This document shows, piece after piece, positions 10,425-22,107 of a stretch of DNA of 64,000 nt. Origin of the DNA: Cristatella mucedo (taxonomy: Eukaryota; Bryozoa; Phylactolaemata; Cristatellidae). The first letter of the stretch is position 1. Each line of letters begins with the position of its first letter. The translations under genes and the position numbers were made by a program. The stretch lies in the NCBI GenBank assembly GCA_009760855.2, contig WPIO01000090.1, positions 372,001 through 436,000 on the forward strand. Direction: 5' to 3'. The notes below the pieces were generated by a model. The model did no database searches. It was not told the origin of the DNA and saw nothing but the letters and a program-made list of their open reading frames with translations.

Positions 10425-11460
10425 GTAAGTATGTGGATTGCTGTTATGATTGAGCATAAATAGCTGTTGACCATTTCTATTGTATCCCATATATTTTCAT
10501 AATAAAGGACAGAGGCAGATCTGCACAAAATCTACACTGGGCTTTATCCTAACCAGCTGAAGTCGTTTTCTAGCCTTTGAGAAATAAATTTGAGCAAACA
10601 AGACTACTTGTTAACCGACGCGTATTCATTAAATGAAGTTTTCTGTCAGAAGAAGGAAGACACAAAAAGTCTATGCAAATTGTCTTCTAGGTAATTTGAA
10701 ACTCATGCCATCATAAAAGACGATTATTAGGCCGCTCCTGGTTTAAGAAAGAGGGGGTGTAATCTACGGATCCAGACATGTAATCTGTGAACAAGCACTG
10801 ATGTGCTTCATACAAATATGTCAATACGATAGACCAGATAAAACACATAACATTGGAACTGCACAAAAATAAGAGAGAGATTGTTGGAAGTGTCCAACCA
10901 GATAACAACATCCATAAGAGTAATGTTGGCTGGATAACAAAGTTTAGCTATCTGAATATCTAGGTTTTATAAAAAAAACCAGTTATGAGGATAATCCTTG
11001 CTTGCAACATGTACGCGACTAATTACGGTAATTACCTCGTTATTTAGCCTTATTTTACGATATTTATAAAATGGAAAAGTGATCCAGTGTTGAAGTAAGA
11101 TTTACAAGTTATCCTCCTGGCATGTAGGTTGCAAGCAACCATCCTGATACAAAGCTATAGTGTAAATAGTTAATAAGCACTGAATGTTTCGATAAAAATG
11201 TTTACAGCTCATAAAGTTTAATGAAAAATCATACATTTTTTTCTATTATTTCACGGTCAGGAATGCAAATGTGAATGTTGCCTTTGAAGTTGGATGACTA
11301 TTGGCTTGTGCCAGTCAGTCAGAATTAACGGTTTATTATACAAGAACAAGTTCCTGATTTATGGCATTCCGTTTTCTGAGCTTGGTTTTGGCCTAACTCT
11401 CATTTGGCTACTGTATACTATTTCCTATTACTACTGCAGCCTGTTAAAGTCAGAACTAAA
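10425..11460. other. Intron sequence, nothing recognised
   Basis: AT-rich, with no repeat match and no splice-bounded kinase-like segment. A 70-codon frame at 11294-11506 is hydrophobic but without recognisable features, and its end overlaps a LINE-A tail. Confidence 0.5.
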
Positions 11461-11755
11461 TAATAATGACAATAATAGTAACAGATTAGATAAAGCGACC
11501 TCATAGAGCTCAATCTCTTTCTAGTTCACTGGTTCTTAACCTTCCTTAAAATGCGATACTTCAATTCAATTCATAATGTTGTGGCGACCCGCAGCATTAA
11601 AATTAGTGTTTGCAAAATGTTGAAATGCGTGTCTTTTGATGGTCTTATGCAAACCATGTGAAATAATTGTTTGGTCCCCATAGGGGTCGCGACTCACAGT
11701 TGAGAACCGCTGTTCTAGGTGCTTTTGTAATTGCTGCAAAGGAAGTATGAAAGCT
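11461..11755 (-). mobile_element. LINE-A 3' end fragment, split by a MITE
   Basis: The plus strand shows an AAT-rich tail, GATAAAGCGACCTCATAGAG and CAATCTCTTTCTAG, a 186-bp insert, and then GTGCTTTTGTAATTGCTGCAA. This is the LINE-A 3' end in reverse, with the stem-loop interrupted at 11526/11713. Only the last hundred or so bases of the LINE are present. Confidence 0.75.
11527..11712. mobile_element. hAT-type MITE with terminal inverted repeats
   Basis: A 186-bp insert begins CACTGGTTCTTAACC and ends GTTGAGAACCGCTG, imperfect inverted termini of the CAGNGGTTCT type common in hAT non-autonomous elements. It carries GGGGTCGCGACTCACAG near one end, also usual for them. It is flanked by TTCTAGTT (11519-11526) and TTCTAGGT (11713-11720), an 8-bp target duplication with one mismatch, the hAT length. 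It encodes nothing. The host LINE-A sequence confirms the empty-site reading. Confidence 0.8.
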
Positions 11756-13383
11756 ATATTCCTAAAGCTGCATCCTTAGCACTGACTCAAACGTCATGGC
11801 TTATGATAAGTGTTGAATAATAGTTTTTTCCAGATAAAACTTATGATCCAGTATTGCTGTGATCATCAGAGTTCTTGTACTGCTTTACAACATTTATGAC
11901 TGCTACCGATGAGTTTTGAATCTCAAAGTTATTTTCGAACTTCTATAGCCTCCAGTTTTGTCACTGGAGTCTATAAGCTGGGGCTCAACAGGATAGAAAC
12001 CTTTACCAGAAGATATAGGCATAGTGTAATTGCCTGATTAATATTGGATTCGCCTTAGCTCACTAGATCTGAGCTGCGATGCTTAATAAGCAGCATCAGG
12101 GTTAAAAAGCAGTCCTATCTAGACTATCCTATCGAGACTAAATTAATAAAAAAACTGGCTCTTACCCAAAAAAGTTAAGTGCTAGCTCTTCGCGACCGGT
12201 CATTGGCTTGTGTTCAATTTTAAATTGTACAGTAGCTACAAGGGCAATTGCACAAAGGGTCGCCCATAGATAATAGCATCCGCGACAAAAATAGACCAAG
12301 GGAATTAGAACGAAGGGTTACAGCTAGTCCAAGATCACTAACTCATCTGGTTGCCAGTGGACTGAAGGCAGGAACACAGGGTGTCACTTGACTAGGGACA
12401 CTAAAAAAAAAGTACTGCCGACAGACCAAAATCCTGAATCGTTTGAGATCCAAAGCTGGGGCTTCAGCTGCGACTTTGTATCAAGTACCCCGAACAACCA
12501 AATGAGGTAGCTTACCATGAGAAAGCATCACTCTACTAATTTATCATTTGTCCTATAGGTACAGTATAACTCGTCAACGTAGCAGCATTTGACCCAATGC
12601 AAGAGGAGCCTATAGACTATATATACACTATTGATGAACTTCTGTTTAGCTACCTTAGGAAACTTAATCGTTCAATCTAGGTACTTAAAATCTGCAGTAG
12701 TGTAAGTGTGATCCAATGGTTAGTGATAACAGGCACAATGTTAACATTCATAAATATATATGTAGGCAAACAAAAGCTAGCAAGCATCTGATAGCAGTTT
12801 CCAAAGAGTGCATGCCAGCATAATTATTACATGGTCAATATAGTTGAAAAATCTTAGTCAAATAGTGATACTATATCTAAAGCTAGCAGGGTCTTTTTAT
12901 TGGTAGTTAGTACTTTACAATCAGTCAAGGGACTTCAGGTGATCCGGCAACTGTCGTACATATAAGCTCAGTTGAGTCTAGCGAAGTGTAATTCGCTGAG
13001 TCACCGGTACACTTGAAAATGTGAAAAACCATAGGTCGAGTCCACAGAGCTTTAGCAGTGCCGAATCCATCTACTTCCACGCGGTCGGCAAAGTGGCTGA
13101 TAAAAACGCGCATGCGTCAATTGCCGATCCCCTTACGGAGTCCGTCGCACAAGACAGCAGCCTATTACCGCATTGGGCATCCATGGACCCTGCATTCACT
13201 CAGCTGCTAGAGCGAGCTAGCAGGCGACCACTCTGCCAGGGGTCCTAGTGGCAACTGCCCGGCCACCGCAGGCTAAGTATGCTGTTGATCCAGACAAACC
13301 ATCCGTCGTATTTCACAATGGCCCATAAAAAAAGAACAAAGCTATATAAAATCCGCTGGCCTACAACACAGCTGTGCAGCGGT
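11756..13383. other. Intron sequence without recognised gene
   Basis: Mostly AT-rich. From about 13000 the base composition rises, and a 75-codon plus-strand frame (13021-13248, with ADPLTESVAQDSSLLPHW) looks protein-like, but I cannot assign it. It might be a remnant of another transposon's ORF. Confidence 0.4.
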
Positions 13384-13500
13384 GAGCCGCAATAACCCAC
13401 TCGATAGGGTGGATGCTTTCGGCGACCTGGGGCTTCTGGTCGTGTGATCGAATCGTGTGACGGGCTGTTCGATATTGCGGCTGCAAGCAATGGAGATACC
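13384..13500 (+). mobile_element. Possible diverged tRNA-derived SINE
   Basis: GTGAGCCGCAATAACCCACT, followed later by GGTCGTGTGATCGAATC, resembles the SINE1 head and B box in sense orientation, with a GC-rich arm between them. The tail typical of SINE1 is not visible. Low certainty. Confidence 0.35.
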
Positions 13501-14044
13501 CTTTAAAGGCTCTCCTGCCGCTAGAAAAATTAATTCGCTATCAAGTCGCTAGCTGGCCCCAAAAGAGGTCGTAGGCGGTAAATAGGCCATACACGCCATT
13601 GACCAGTGATCTCCGAATAGCAGAAACGAGCTCCATCAGTCGATTTTGGTTGAAGCTTGAGCTAGCCTTCAGACGCCTCCAGACAAATTCCGGCAAGCGC
13701 ACACGAATGCCCATGTAAGAACATCACTCTGATGACCAATGATAAGCAAACTGTTGAATGTGTGCTGTATGTAGAGCAAATTATACGCAAGCCGAGAAGA
13801 GCAAGCAATTTCGCAAGAAGCCGCAGCCAGATTTGTGCACCGCAAGTCATCGTCGTGCTACTATAGAACGGTGCCTTGAAGTTGTTGTTTACTCTGACCA
13901 TACTAGCTAGTGTGCAGGGGCGGTTTCATATGTGAAAGTCAAACTCATGCCAGTGCAAAATTAGATACAAGAACAAGTATAATACATTTGTTCTTGTATT
14001 TGTTTATTATTATTGTTTATTATTTATTATGTATTTGTTCTTGT
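13501..14044. other. Intron sequence, nothing recognised
   Basis: A 79-codon minus-strand frame (13901-13662) lacks recognisable motifs. AT-rich low-complexity DNA (TTATTATT) precedes the next LINE. Confidence 0.45.
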
Positions 14045-14345
14045 TTGTGCCCTGAGGTCCTGTGTGGACAATAAATTAGCTGTCCCATTTCTCAGCAACT
14101 ACTCTCCTACTGCCGACTATGGCACATCTTTTTCAGCGGTCCTGAGCTGCTACTTATATGCTACTCACTACCTCAACTGCTCTCCTGACTCTGCTATGCT
14201 TCCCACTTTCTCTTTGTTGCGTGAGACGAAGTCTGTTGGTTACCGAATGCGTACCGAAAGCCGCTTAGGCTGTGAGTGCGCTATACAAAACTCTCCGGCG
14301 TAACACCCACATAGTCTTTATGAGTTTTTGGAGTTACAGACGGAG
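14045..14345 (+). mobile_element. LINE-B 3' fragment
   Basis: Begins in the reverse-transcriptase C-terminus (LRSCVDNKLAVPFLS) and then joins the conserved 3' region (SPTADYGTSFSAVLSC) to end at GTTACAGACGGAGATA. It lacks the RNDIYSP-type junction present at 61382-62640, so it carries a small internal deletion. The ACATT tail is absent or eroded. Confidence 0.8.
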
Positions 14346-15389
14346 ATAAAATGGCATAGGTGGCTTGGGCCGAACCCAAGTTTGACGTAGACCAAACATG
14401 AAGGCAGGCAAGGCCAAGCCCGTTGCTGCTACAAAGCGACTGGCCAGTAAAGCCACGAACTGATGTCTCACGACAGTTGCAAAGTTTCCGAAGTGCACCC
14501 GACGGCCCATTATTGTGTGCCGCAGCTAGGTGCTGCTGAAGAGCCAGCGACTGAGAGCTCAAACTTGGCTGAACATCAACTAATTACTGGGTAACGCCCG
14601 AGATCGGCACAGCCTTGCTGTCCCACAAACTGGCGCTCTACAGCAGCGTACCTGTTAGTCATGTCCCTCAGACGGGCTTCCGCTGCAGATTGCAGTACCC
14701 GTTGCTGATTCAGATCAATGAAACCGTCAACTCATTCGCTGCCAGCTAGGTGCCCCTACGACAAAGGTGCACTTCGCGACCTCTGTATGGGCCTGGCCTG
14801 CTAAACACTTCCGCTTTATACTTCGAGACGTTCCCGGATACCAACTTGTTCAGGGCTTCAGTGTCAATCACTTGTGTCAGCCTACACGAACAAACCTAAC
14901 CTTACTTTACATGTTTACACTCTGCTCGTCATCTCTGACTGTGTTATGCCCGTGGTTACCGTGCTTGTTATCACTAACTATTCGGTAATAAAATCTTTGC
15001 AGCATAGAGATGCAGTTACCATAAAATACCATATTACTATATTTATTATTGTTATCAAATAATTAGGCACGACTTCGATTTAAATTAAAATGTTGTTACT
15101 CTGAGAGCATTTAAGGAGTTTGGCATTTTTTTACTCACTCGGTGTTCAAATAGGTGTTTCTTTTGTGCCTAGTACCAAGCCCTGTGTAGACCTGCACCCG
15201 ACTTCTTCATGATATCGATGGGCATTCCACTGATATTTTCACGGTGACTGTTTAAAAGCTCTCCTCGAATATCCTACTCAAAAAATGACTTGCTTAGAAT
15301 TTTGTGCAATGTCATCATTAGTTGATATCTACCGGCCGGCTTTCTTTAGAGCGTCAGTTAGAACCCCCCTGCATCATGCATTCGTCTTA
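14346..15389. other. Unassigned, partly GC-rich
   Basis: From 14346 to about 14800 GC content is higher, and a 93-codon minus-strand frame (14562-14281, LALQQHLAAAHNN) is open but overlaps the LINE-B end. No domain recognised. The rest is plain AT-rich DNA. Confidence 0.4.
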
Positions 15390-16136
15390 TAATAATAATA
15401 ATAATGCACTTGATAAAGCGCCCTCAGATAACTTAATCACTCTCTAGGCGCTTTACATTTGCTGCAAAGGGAAATACAATTGAGCGGTGAGTAATATCAG
15501 GCTTGATAAACAAACTAAAAAAATAACATGGTTAGGGGTTACATGCATAGGGTCAGCATGCAAATGTGGTTAGTGGCAGCATGCACAGTGTCAGCACGCA
15601 TAAGCACATTAAGGACGAGTCACAGGGACCCACTAAATGCTATCCCATATAGGTGTGTTTTTAAATTCTTTTTAAATGTGGTCAGGTCAGGGGATGTTCT
15701 AACGCAGGTCGGGAGGGAGTTCCAGGCTTTGGGAGCATACGAGCTAAATGCACGGTTTCCAAAGGATTTGAGGTTTGTACGAGGTATTTCTAGACTGTTG
15801 GATTCCGGAAAGCGGGTAGTACGATGCTTGGCCTGGTGGGGGAGTATATCTGAGAGATAGGCTGGAGCCAAGGAATAAAGTGACCTAAAAGTGAGCGACC
15901 TAACCTTGAAGTGAATACGTTGCTTGACTGGTAGCCAGTGCAGGTCGGCGAGAAGTGGAGTAAAGTGGCAACTGCCACGCTCACGACAGACAAGCCTAGC
16001 TGCCGAGTTTGGCACGAGCTGCAATCGCCTGATCGCACATGCCGGTAGGCCAGCGAGCAATGAGTTGCAGAAGTCGAGACGGGATGTCACGAATGCTTGG
16101 ACCAACTTCAATGCGGTATCCTTATCTAAACAAGCC
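15390..16136 (-). mobile_element. LINE-A, 5' truncated, with open C-terminal frame
   Basis: The plus strand starts with (AAT)n, TGCACTTGATAAAGCG and the stem-loop, then 3' UTR, then antisense coding sequence. The minus frame down to 15620 stays open through RLDFCNSLLAGLPACAIRRL, LVCRERGSCHFTPLLADLHW and AWNSLPTCVRTSPDLTTFK, the conserved LINE-A tail after the RT core. Similarity ends near 16136, so the first residues of the long 207-codon frame come from other DNA. Confidence 0.85.
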
Positions 16137-16380
16137 GTATCAACAGCCTGGCTATCGAACCTACGATGTTTTAGTTGATAGGGTCGATGAGCACTCGTTG
16201 CCGGTAGTAGCTCACTCTCCACAGCACTCTCCACACTCTCCACTCCTCAGCAAGCGAAAATTTGGCCGATGACCTTTCACGAGGCCCAATTTCAATCCGA
16301 ATGAGCAGCCTCTGCAGGGCAAGCTACTTGCGAACAAGTATGCTGGCCATGTAACTGGCGTCGCTCACTTCATGGATAGC

Positions 16381-17600
16381 CTCCTAAATTATGCCTGTTA
16401 AGTTTCATCTTACTAATGAGCCTCGGCGGTTTCTAATTAATGGTACGGCTGCCCAAGAGAAGCTAGATGTATTCCTGCTAGCCGAAACGTGGATGATGCC
16501 CTGCTCTCGTAGCTGCATATCTGAGACCGCCCCAGCCGGGTTCTTCTTCACTCAGTCGATACGATCTGACCAGGTTGGTGGATGGGTTGCTATTGTTTGC
16601 GAATCGTTTGTAAGAAATTCAGTTTTTGCGTGGACTCTCGCTTGAATCAGTTGCAATCAGGTCCTCATCACAGATGGTAATAATAATAATAATAATGATA
16701 ATAATGATGCACGTGATAAAGCGCCCTCAGAGAACTCAATTTCTTTCTAGGCGCTTTACATTTGCTGCAAAAAAACGCGATTGAATGGTGAGTATTATCA
16801 TGGTGCCTCTCACTGTAGTAATATACCGACCCTCGTCAGGCTGTCTACACTAATATATAGAGAAGTTTTGGGAGTTTCTCAATGCAGTATTTGAGTGTGA
16901 CAGGCTGTTACTGATTGCTGGAGATTTCAGAATTTGCACTGAAAACTCCAGCAACAACAATATCCGCTTATCTTATTTAATAGACTTTAGGAAGAACTTT
17001 GGATTGGTTCGGTACACTAGTTACACCGCTTCCGTCGGCGGAGATTTCCAAGGTCTCGCTGTCACAAAAGATATCTGACCCACTGAATTTTCAGTGTGCC
17101 CGCTGAGCCCTCGCGGCCATTGCACGGTCTGTTTACGGCTCCCGCTTCGTTGTACGTACAAGATAACGTCTAATTTGTCCAGAGACGTAAACTGAAAAGC
17201 ATTTACCAAAACCAGTTTTATAAATCAGCAGGTGAGGCGAGTCTTTTTTATATAAACCCCGAATCTATCGACAGCCGCGATAATTTCACTGAAGCAGTGA
17301 ATTGCTCTTGACGAGCGTGCTCCGATACATTTTGTCCGGGCACATTGCGGAGTTTTTTTTTTAAATTTTGAGACAAATAAAAAAAATTTTCACGTTGAGC
17401 CCAGGGTTGAAACCAATTTTAATAATTCTGGGTTTGACGAAGATCCATTGAATTTCAAAGACTTCCTCCGAGTCTACACCAGGAAGCTCAGTAAAGCCGC
17501 TGCTTCTGTTTCCACTCGGAACTTGTGTGCTTTCACGCGTCGGACTAAAACAGATTTATAAGACGGTGAAATGTTTGCTGGTCAGTACATAGGGTTCTTA
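16381..17600 (+). mobile_element. LINE-B endonuclease and linker region, decayed
   Basis: Plus-strand frames read DVFLLAETWMMPCS and QVGGWVAIVC, then (after a nested insert) VVIYRPS and further scraps. These match the APE-type endonuclease order L-ETW ... GGG/VAI ... YRP of CR1/L2 elements. I assign it to LINE-B rather than LINE-A because the residues differ from the LINE-A endonuclease. The downstream boundary is uncertain; recognisable reading fades after about 17200. Confidence 0.55.
16678..16799 (-). mobile_element. Short LINE-A 3' end nested in LINE-B
   Basis: About 122 bp: an AAT tract, CACGTGATAAAGCGCCCTCA, the stem-loop and TTTGCTGCAAA. ATGGT occurs on both sides, just before 16678 and at 16800-16804, consistent with a 5-bp target duplication. 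Removing the insert restores a frame reading SQMVPLTVVIYRPS across the junction. Confidence 0.85.
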
Positions 17601-17644
17601 CTCACCAGTTGCTTAACTCTAACAAGAAAATAAATAAAAAAGTA

Positions 17645-17733
17645 CTGGCAGATTGAACAGCCTCTTTCGTCGGGGCGGAGGTCGTGAAATGCAACCTCCT
17701 AACCTAATGTGACATCACGGCTCACCGACTCTA
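17645..17733 (-). mobile_element. SINE1, internally deleted
   Basis: GATTGAACAGCCTCTTTCGT (SINE1 tail) is joined directly to CGGAGGTCGTGAAATGCAAC and the head TGACATCACGGCTCACC. About 75 bp, including the B box, are missing. Confidence 0.7.
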
Positions 17734-18711
17734 GCTATAAATGGCGTTATTTAAAACATGAAATCGCCTCACTTATACTTGAATATTATTGAATCAACAT
17801 TTTCTGATTGATTCTAAGTGAACGACGTATCGAAGTAGTCTTCAGCCGGTCGCACCTACCTGTATTGGTTCCCTATGTTCGGTTGCTACTACCGGAGCCG
17901 GATCAGCAGTTTTCCACGAATAACTAGGTGTGTTTATAATGGACTACTTATGTACCGCTGCCCCGGCTTCAGAGAATTATCAGTAAATTATAAATAGCGA
18001 TACTTTAGTTAACCAAAGGTTTGACACTTCCAGCTTAACCAAAGGTTAGACATTTCCGGCTTGTGAGCCAGCGTAAAAAATCAACCCGAGCATATTTATG
18101 GCGCGGGAATAAGGAGTTATAGCCGTCTGCTGAAGGTGAGCTAGTATCCGCAGGCTAGGCTAAGCTCGGCGAGGATGTGGCTGTGGCTAGGTTATATAAG
18201 ATTTACGCTTGCTGATTGTTAAAACTACCAGTCATGCGTGTTACCTCGAGAGGACCTGTCATTATACAATACATTAATGATGTTCTTTTATAGTTTCCAA
18301 TGATGTAATGCAGGTACGGCTAAGATTAGTTGGCTTACCTTTACAAAATCTGCCTAAAAGTGCCGTTCAGGTTTCTTAATATTTTATTTTTGACCTCGAT
18401 GTACCACTTCTGGGTAAATAGGTCTCACAAAATACAGTGATAACTTGACTTACGAGCTTAGTTTTTTCCAAGATGGAGCTCGTAACTGGAGTTAATCAAA
18501 AGAAAGATAATTGCTTTCCGTTGAAATAATTTTAAATGCCATGATTCTGCTGCTATCCCGCAAACAACAAACACCGAGATAAGTTGCCGCAAGTTTTTGA
18601 ATTAAGAAATGTAGAAGCATATACAAATCCTTGAATAAAATATACTACAATAAATGGGGTTTATAATTTACACTGTTCATAATTAACTTGGAGCTCAGCC
18701 GACTTGAAGAT
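17734..18711. other. Intron sequence, nothing recognised
   Basis: AT-rich, without repeat-family matches or coding-like segments that I can support. Confidence 0.5.
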
Positions 18712-19670
18712 AATAATAATAATAATAATAATAATAATTCACTTGATAAAGCGCCCTCAGAGAACTCAATCTCTCTCTAGGCGCTTTAAATTTGCTGTAA
18801 AGTGAAATGCAATTGAATGGTAAGTAAAATCATGCTTGAAAAACAAACGAGATGAATAATATGGTTAGGGGTGACATGCACAGGGTCAGCATGCAAATGT
18901 GGTTAGTGGCAGCATGCACAGTGTCAGCAGGCATAAGCACATCAAAGACGAATCACAGGGACCCACTAAATACTGTCCTAAATAGGTGTGTTTTTAGGTT
19001 CCTTTTAAATGTGGTCAGGTCAGGGGATGTTTTGACGCAGGTCGGGAGAGAGTTCCAGGCTTTGGGAGCATATGAACTAAATGCACGGTCTCCAAAGGAT
19101 TTAAGGTTTGTATGAGGTATTTCTAGACTGTTGGATTCCGAGAAGCGGGTGGTACGATGCTTGGCCTGATGGGGTAGTATATCTGACAGATAGGCTGGAG
19201 CCATAGAATGAAGGGACCTAAAAGTGAGCGACAAAACCTTGAAGTCAATCCGTTGCTTGACTGGTAGCCAGTGCAGGTCGGCGAGAAGTGGAGTAATGTG
19301 GCAACTGGGACGCTCACGACAGACAAGCCTAGCTGCAGAGTTTTGCACAAGCTGCAATCGCCTGATCGCACATGCTGGTAGGCCAGTAAGCAGTGAGTTG
19401 CAGAAGTCGAGACGGGATGTCACGAATGCATGAACTAACTTGGACGTGGTATCTTTATTTAAACAAGCCGAATTTTAGCAATGTTATGAAGCTGAAAATA
19501 GGCGGATTTGACTGTGGAGCTGATATGGTTGTCTAACGAGAGGTCGCTTTGGAATATGACACCTAGATTTCGAGCTGATTCGAAGGAGATATGCTGGCAG
19601 AGCCTATTTTGAGAGTCAGCCTTTCCAATCTCTGGATCACACTGGGTTTGCTCATAACTAGTAAGTTAGT

Positions 19671-21569
19671 TTAATCATCGTTAAGTTTTAGAAAATTTGC
19701 TGCCATCCATGTGCGGATGTCATCAATCCATGCAGCAAGTGAGTTGAGAGAATTTGAGATGCTCAAAGGCTGGGAGGGATCAAAGCAAAGGTACAACTGA
19801 GTGTCATCCGCATGGAAGTGAAAGCCTAGATTGTGCTTGGCAATAACATCAGCAAGAGGCAGAGTATAAACAGTGAAAATAACCGGACCTAGCACTGAGC
19901 CCTGAGGTACTCCATATTTCAGAGGTACTTCAGATGATTTTTGTCCATTCACGTCAATACTCTGGAGTCTCCCACTGAGATGGGACCTGAACCACTGCAG
20001 AGCAGTACCAGTGATGCCCAGGCGAGATGAGAGGCACTCTAGAAGAACTTTGTGATCGATGGTATCAAAAGCTGCTGAAAGATCAAGCAAAACAAGCAGA
20101 GACACTCTACCCATGTCTGCATTCCAAAGTAGGTCGTTGTATACCCGAAGCAATGCTGACTCTGTGGAGTGATTAGCTCTAAAGCCAGACTGGAACTTAC
20201 TAGCAAGGTGTGAAGTTTCGATATACGAGTTCAGCTGGTCCGCCACGACCCGTTCGAGTGTCTTTGATAGGAATGGTAGAAGGGAAACTGGGCGGTAGTT
20301 GCTCAAGTTCTCTTGGTCAAGTGTAGCTTTCTTGAGAAGTGGCCTGACTACAGCTTCTTTGAAAGGTGCTGGGACATGACCTGAGGCTAATGTCATAATA
20401 ATGATGTTAGTTATGCATGGCAGCAGCAGATCAATGCAACGTAAGAGCAGGACAGTGGGAATAGGGTCCAGAGGACTTCTTGTCTTCTTTGATTGAGATA
20501 CGAACTTTAGGACTATATCACTAGTGACCTGCTTAAATGCAGACACTGAGGTGCATCCAGGAACCGAGGAACAGCATTCTAGTGGGGAGGTTGTCATCGC
20601 AGGGATGGATTCCCTGATATTGTCTATCTTCTGCACAAAGAATCGAGAGAAGCGATCGGCTAGATCATCATTAGGATCATCAGGTAAGGAGCTAATCTGG
20701 GAACGGTTGAGGAGATGGTTTATTGTCGACATCAGCATTTTTGGATTGTGCATCTGTGATTCAACAATGTTTTTATAAAAACTAGACTTAGCCTTTGCTA
20801 GGATCGATTGGTACAACCTACAGTAGTCTTCATATGCCTGTCGATGGACAGTTAATCCGGATCTTTTGTATGCTTTTTCAAGCTTTCGTTTAGTAGACTT
20901 GGCTAGTTTAATGTGTGCGGTAAACCATAGGCCGTCTGGGCGGGGGCGCTCAGTGCGCTTTTTCAGAGGGGCAAACTCGTCTAGCGTGTCAGCTAGTGTC
21001 GTGTTGAAGCTATCTACCAATGATGACAGATCGGAGGGAGGATTGAGCAGCAGAGGTGAAGCAGATATTCTCGCACGGACAGCATAGATGTCAAGGGTCT
21101 CGAGGTTTCGCGATTCACAGGTTATTGTAGAGGAGGATGTGGGCACACACTGTAGATTGAATGAGATCTGCATGTGGTCAGATAAGCATGATTTGGTAAT
21201 AGTTGGTGATGACAGAGTGCAGTTATATGAGAAAATCTGGTCGAGTGTGTGACCCTTGATGTGGGTAGGGCCATGCACATGAGCCACAAGAGACAATGAG
21301 TCAGTCAATGCACGAAATTCGGTGCTGAAAGCGTCAGATAAGTTATCAAAGTGAACGTTGAAATCACCCATTACGAGGAAGAATCGATTTCTTGCACACA
21401 GAATCGAAATGAGATCGGAGAAATCTGAGATAAAGGAGGATTTGGTACCTGGAGGGCGATAGACTACTGCCACTATCGGTAGCTTGTTTTCGGGTGAGAC
21501 CAAGACAATTGATTTAAAAGACTGCTTCGAGGGTACTGCAAATGGCTTGAAGTTGAATTTCGAGCGCAC
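19671..21569 (-). CDS. LINE-A endonuclease (C-part) and reverse transcriptase ORF
   Basis: A 632-codon frame. The first 140 residues are the C-terminal half of an APE-type endonuclease (VVYRPPGTKS, FFLVMGDFNVHFD with catalytic D and N, LDQIF, CLSDHMQI with the SDH motif). About residues 360-632 are the reverse transcriptase: NYRPVSLLPFLSKTLERVVA, SGFRANHSTESALLRV, LLDLSAAFDTIDHKVLLECL, GVPQGSVLGPVIF and FHADDTQLY (the A-D-D catalytic box). It ends prematurely at LNDD-stop, where sister copies read LNDDKTNLLVMGKPS. The chosen start is simply the first Met; sense reading extends upstream into GGGVAIVVRSKF. The enzyme would nick target DNA and prime cDNA synthesis there. Confidence 0.9.
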   Translation of the reverse strand: MRSKFNFKPFAVPSKQSFKSIVLVSPENKLPIVAVVYRPPGTKSSFISDFSDLISILCARNRFFLVMGDFNVHFDNLSDAFSTEFRALTDSLSLVAHVHGPTHIKGHTLDQIFSYNCTLSSPTITKSCLSDHMQISFNLQCVPTSSSTITCESRNLETLDIYAVRARISASPLLLNPPSDLSSLVDSFNTTLADTLDEFAPLKKRTERPRPDGLWFTAHIKLAKSTKRKLEKAYKRSGLTVHRQAYEDYCRLYQSILAKAKSSFYKNIVESQMHNPKMLMSTINHLLNRSQISSLPDDPNDDLADRFSRFFVQKIDNIRESIPAMTTSPLECCSSVPGCTSVSAFKQVTSDIVLKFVSQSKKTRSPLDPIPTVLLLRCIDLLLPCITNIIIMTLASGHVPAPFKEAVVRPLLKKATLDQENLSNYRPVSLLPFLSKTLERVVADQLNSYIETSHLASKFQSGFRANHSTESALLRVYNDLLWNADMGRVSLLVLLDLSAAFDTIDHKVLLECLSSRLGITGTALQWFRSHLSGRLQSIDVNGQKSSEVPLKYGVPQGSVLGPVIFTVYTLPLADVIAKHNLGFHFHADDTQLYLCFDPSQPLSISNSLNSLAAWIDDIRTWMAANFLKLNDD

Positions 21570-21603
21570 GACAATAGCAACTCCACCTCCAGTTTTGATT
21601 GAT

Positions 21604-22107
21604 CTAGGGGTGTGAAAGAACGAGAAACCAGATGGAGTTTCGGCAGTTTATCGATTTCAGCCAAGTTTCAGTTAGGGCGAGCAGGTCGATACCATTTTCA
21701 GAAATAAGGTCGCGTATTACTAGAGGTTTTTTGCACATTGAGCGAGGATTCCAAAGGCAAGCGTTAAGTCTGGCCGATGGGGTTACAACAGGCCTGATGA
21801 CCACTAAGTTAGAGAGATTTACAGTGACGCAACTGGGTGAGCGTGCTGAGCGGTTCGAGACAATGCTAGGAATACCGAACGAGCTGGTACTCAGCTTGCA
21901 CGTTCCGCCCAACGAGCAGCGTCTGAGCTGGCGGTTCCGGCCACCACGGCGGCTACGGGGTGCTTTTCTTTTGTTAATGCATAGTTCATGAATCTTAGCA
22001 ACAACATTAATATCTAGGAATGCATTTGATATGCGATGACGAAGAGATAACAGCTGCTGACGATCATAACTAACAAGCAGGTTACTAGCCGCCGGCAAAG
22101 CTCCCAC
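21604..22107 (-). pseudogene. LINE-A N-terminal part, frameshifted from the RT ORF
   Basis: A 167-codon frame carrying a basic region (KRKAPRSRRGGRNRQLRRCS) followed by LNACLWNPRSMCKKPLVIRD and GIDLLALTETWLKS, the start of the endonuclease (N-x-R-S and the catalytic E-T-W). A single-base shift around 21630 puts the continuation (ETPSGFSFFHTPRSIKTGGG) in the frame of the downstream ORF. The two were one protein. Confidence 0.8.

Noticed and set aside
15528-15860. Plus-strand frames such as NVVRSGDVLTQVGREFQALG as genes
   Set aside because: These are antisense shadows of the LINE-A C-terminal domain and recur at 18852, 32764, 43685, 52338, 53367 and 58452.
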